DNA from: an uncultured Phaeodactylibacter sp.
Lineage (GTDB): Bacteria > Bacteroidota > Bacteroidia > Chitinophagales > Saprospiraceae
NCBI GenBank assembly: GCA_913062745.1
Contig: CAJXXJ010000024.1
Span: 1-14,795 of the forward strand
Length of the DNA stretch: 14,795 nucleotides
Direction: 5' to 3'
Part shown: positions 13,495 to 14,795 of the stretch, one piece after another
Numbering within the stretch: the stretch's first letter is position 1
Layout: every line of letters starts with the position of its first letter
Translations under genes and position numbers: made by a program
Notes under the pieces: generated by a model
What the model saw: only the letters and a program-made list of their open reading frames with translations
What the model was told of the DNA's origin: nothing
The model's database searches: none

Positions 13495-14304
13495 ATGATT
13501 CGTCCTATTCTTTTGAGCCTTACCTTGTTATTAATGTATAGCCTGCAGATGTCCGCCCAATCAGACGAGACCGTGCGGGAGCTCCCACAGCCTGCCATCA
13601 ACCTCTACCCTACCCTGGGCGATATGCACGGCTACGCGGTAGGCAAGCTCGACGGCTACCTGATCGTGTTTGGCGGCACCATCCGCAGCCGGGCCTCAGA
13701 AACAGAGCCTTACGAGTTTCCCAACCTTGATATCCTGCTCATTGACTTCAATAATCAGCGAGCTTCCGCCTATACTAACGGACAGCTCGAAGGCGAACTG
13801 GGCGAGCAGATGAGCGCTACCGGCTTATCCTATTACCAGAAAGGCAATACCCTCTACCTGCTGGGCGGCTACGGCTACAGCCAAAGCCATAATCAATACA
13901 TCACCTTCCCCTACATCACAGCCATTGATCTGGAAGCGACCTTACAGGCGCTGATGGATGGCGAAAACCCGGTAGCCAGCTTCTATCAGCTGTGCGATGA
14001 CCGCCTGGCGATTTTTGACGGTACGCTGGACTACAACGGCGAGGAGTTTTTCCTCCTCAATGGAAAGCACGCCTACAAACTGCAGCCTTTTGCCGAGGAT
14101 GCAGAATACATTGAGGAAAAAATGGACGACCAGGCCCGTACCTTTAAGCTGCAGGGCGACCTGGAAAACCTGGAGATCAAAGATTTTCAGACCTGGTACG
14201 ATATGGAAGGCTTCGAGGATTACTACGGGCCGCTGATCCCGGACCGCATCCGAGAGCAGCTTGATCAGAGCAAACAACAGCGCAGCCGCGGCATCGCCCA
14301 GTAG
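13495..14304 (+). CDS. Exported kelch-like beta-propeller fragment protein, function unknown
   Basis: 269 residues from the ATG at 13495. An ATG at 13450 would put a charged, Cys-containing 15-residue leader before the signal peptide and is less likely. The signal peptide is MIRP, hydrophobic 5-18, with a probable cut after MSA-21. Three segments at regular spacing look like kelch blades: YAVGKLDGYLIVFGG (47-61), YYQKGNTLYLLGGYG (113-127) and FDGTLDYNGEEFFLLNGKHA (174-193). Each ends in a hydrophobic strand plus Gly pair or NG. The first two are about 65 residues apart, longer than the usual 45-50 per blade. Three blades cannot close a propeller, so the protein may be a partial or lineage-specific version, or may oligomerise. 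The C-terminal 60 residues are acidic and helical. It is monocistronic; the partner is unknown. Export is well supported; the fold call is moderate. Confidence 0.65.
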   Translation: MIRPILLSLTLLLMYSLQMSAQSDETVRELPQPAINLYPTLGDMHGYAVGKLDGYLIVFGGTIRSRASETEPYEFPNLDILLIDFNNQRASAYTNGQLEGELGEQMSATGLSYYQKGNTLYLLGGYGYSQSHNQYITFPYITAIDLEATLQALMDGENPVASFYQLCDDRLAIFDGTLDYNGEEFFLLNGKHAYKLQPFAEDAEYIEEKMDDQARTFKLQGDLENLEIKDFQTWYDMEGFEDYYGPLIPDRIREQLDQSKQQRSRGIAQ

Positions 14305-14314
14305 AGCGAGTGCG

Positions 14315-14340
14315 GAAAGTCAGCCCAGGGGTTGACTTTC
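14315..14340. repeat. Hairpin just after the kelch-like gene
   Basis: GAAAGTCA (14315-14322) and TGACTTTC (14333-14340) pair perfectly. The stem can extend to 11 bp through one G-T pair with a CAGG loop. It starts 10 nt after the stop codon. There is no T-run, so it may protect or process the mRNA 3' end rather than terminate by itself. Confidence 0.5.
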
Positions 14341-14368
14341 GTCATACGCTTCCTGCCGCCGGCCAACC

Positions 14369-14376
14369 TATATTTG
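14369..14376 (+). promoter_or_regulatory. TAnnTTTG -7 box of a candidate small transcription unit
   Basis: TATATTTG is an exact -7 match in the gap after the kelch-like gene. No good TTG lies 17-23 bp upstream. A start near 14383 would give a transcript of about 145 nt ending at the terminator at 14490-14529. Confidence 0.4.
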
Positions 14377-14410
14377 TGTATGTAAGAATCGAAATAGTTC
14401 TCGATTCGAC

Positions 14411-14467
14411 ATGGTCAATTGGGTGTTCAATAATTATGGCCGGCCGAGCAAAAGATACACTTTGTGA
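14411..14467 (+). CDS. Possible 18-residue micropeptide
   Basis: ATG at 14411 to TGA at 14465-14467 encodes MVNWVFNNYGRPSKRYTL, a peptide with three aromatic residues and a basic C-terminal half. The ATG lies 3 nt after the leader hairpin and the stop is 22 nt before the terminator stem, so it fills the unit neatly. An 18-codon frame is common by chance, and no homologue is known to me. Confidence 0.2.
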   Translation: MVNWVFNNYGRPSKRYTL

Positions 14468-14489
14468 TGCATTGAATGGCCAGCCGCCA

Positions 14490-14529
14490 CAGCCGCTCCG
14501 GGAAAAATCCCGGGGCGGCTGTTTTTTTT
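14490..14529 (+). terminator. Strong rho-independent terminator (13-bp stem, eight T)
   Basis: CAGCCGCTCCGGG (14490-14502) pairs with CCCGGGGCGGCTG (14509-14521) through one G-T wobble, with a 6-nt A-rich loop, then TTTTTTTT. The wobble and T-tract show plus orientation. It ends transcripts from the kelch-like gene and/or the candidate small unit. The last T is the first base of the stop codon of the converging response regulator gene. Confidence 0.92.
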
Positions 14530-14795
14530 CATCGCCCCTCCTGCAAAATAAACCCACTCCCATACACATTCTGAATTTTCACCTCCGGGTCCTCCGACAG
14601 GTATTTGCGTAAGCGGGAGATGAATACATCCATGCTGCGGCGGGTGAAGTAATCATTCTGGTTCCACAGCTCCTTTAGTACCTGCTCGCGCGACAGCAGT
14701 TTTCCTTTACGCTCGCACAGCAGGCGCAGCAAGTGAGCCTCCCGCTCGGTAAGCTGCCGACGTTGCCCGTGCAGTTCCAGCCCCTGATTGACGGG
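14529..14795 (-). CDS. OmpR/PhoB-type response regulator, C-terminal DNA-binding domain (N-terminus beyond window)
   Basis: 88 residues are present, reading open from the right edge to a TGA at 14529-14531. They form a nearly complete winged helix. LELHGQRRQLTEREAHLL is the first sheet and helix, and the GKLLSREQVLKELW segment is helix 2. DYFTRRSMDVFISRLRKYLS is the trans-activation loop and recognition helix with the typical R-S-x-D-V-x-I-x-R-L-R-K signature. EVKIQNVYGSGFIL is the C-terminal hairpin wing. This is the output domain of a two-component regulator; the receiver domain and the cognate kinase must lie outside the window. The DYFTRRSMDVFISRLRKYL wording is typical of Bacteroidota OmpR-type regulators. 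The stop codon overlaps the T-tract of the converging terminator. No minus-strand terminator is seen, so its transcript may run antisense through the candidate small unit. Confidence 0.92.
   Translation of the reverse strand, partial: PVNQGLELHGQRRQLTEREAHLLRLLCERKGKLLSREQVLKELWNQNDYFTRRSMDVFISRLRKYLSEDPEVKIQNVYGSGFILQEGR

Larger units (their letters stand above)
14383..14529 (+). ncRNA. Candidate small RNA or micro-mRNA (about 145 nt)
   Basis: The start is inferred from the -7 box. The transcript would open with a hairpin GAATCGA/TCGATTC (14386-14392, 14401-14407, 8-nt loop), then a single-stranded middle, and end in a very stable intrinsic terminator. This architecture is that of a bacterial sRNA, or of a short leader encoding a micropeptide. 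No known RNA family was recognised. It could instead simply be the 3' untranslated region of the kelch-like gene. Confidence 0.35.

Noticed and set aside
13378..14327. 12-bp direct repeat AAAGTCAGCCCA on both sides of the kelch-like gene (13378-13389, 14316-14327)
   Set aside because: It looked like a target-site duplication, but several chance 12-bp repeats are expected in 15 kb. The copies lie at uneven distances from the gene, and one forms part of a hairpin.
14396..14412. String CTCGATTCGACA resembling the start of tmRNA
   Set aside because: There is no tRNA-like acceptor half, no tag-reading frame of the usual kind and no matching 3' end. The likeness is limited to a few bases.

Overview
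The window looks like chromosomal DNA from a moderately high-GC Bacteroidota bacterium, probably of the Saprospiria/Lewinella type. The order assignment is an inference. Three things support the phylum. Start codons lack Shine-Dalgarno sequences. Several exact TAnnTTTG boxes, the Bacteroidota -7 element, sit upstream of genes. The gene content also fits: PorT-like and DUF3575-like beta-barrels, an Rpn/PD-(D/E)XK 'transposase', a two-domain universal stress protein and an ECF sigma factor without an anti-sigma gene. Both edge genes are cut: an iSTAND-like conflict-system protein on the left and an OmpR-type response regulator on the right.

Left part (1-3790): a minus-strand iSTAND-like gene (N-terminal 307 residues present) diverges from a small plus-strand beta-barrel protein. 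That gene converges, with a gap of only 10 bp, on a secreted GH65-family glucosidase. The GH65 protein keeps all three acidic residues of the animal PGGHG/ATHL1 branch.

Centre (3791-6279): an AT-rich 468-bp control region contains a perfect dyad just upstream of an exact -7 box. It is followed by an orphan ECF sigma factor with a strong terminator, then a minus-strand Rpn-family nuclease with in-frame 24-bp repeats. Upstream of the Rpn gene is a short open segment that may be the C-terminal remnant of a lost gene.

Core block (6280-10530): uvrA (nucleotide excision repair) with a nested-hairpin terminator, fabG (fatty acid synthesis) with a recognisable promoter and strong terminator, and a small minus-strand winged-helix protein. 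About 650 bp without a convincing gene follow.

Right part (11112-14795): a minus-strand PorT-like beta-barrel, a tandem UspA protein and a thioredoxin-fold protein with an altered CxxS active site, two of them with visible terminators. A plus-strand exported kelch-like protein follows. Beyond it is a compact candidate transcription unit (exact -7 box, hairpin, 18-codon ORF, very strong terminator), whose T-tract touches the stop codon of the converging response regulator gene.

Most genes are single transcription units with alternating orientation, so little operon-based functional inference is possible. No tRNA, rRNA, CRISPR array, insertion sequence end or phage gene was recognised. The most distinctive elements are the iSTAND-like gene, the small unit at 14369-14529, the Rpn repeat tail, the dyad at the sigma promoter and the CxxS thioredoxin-like protein.
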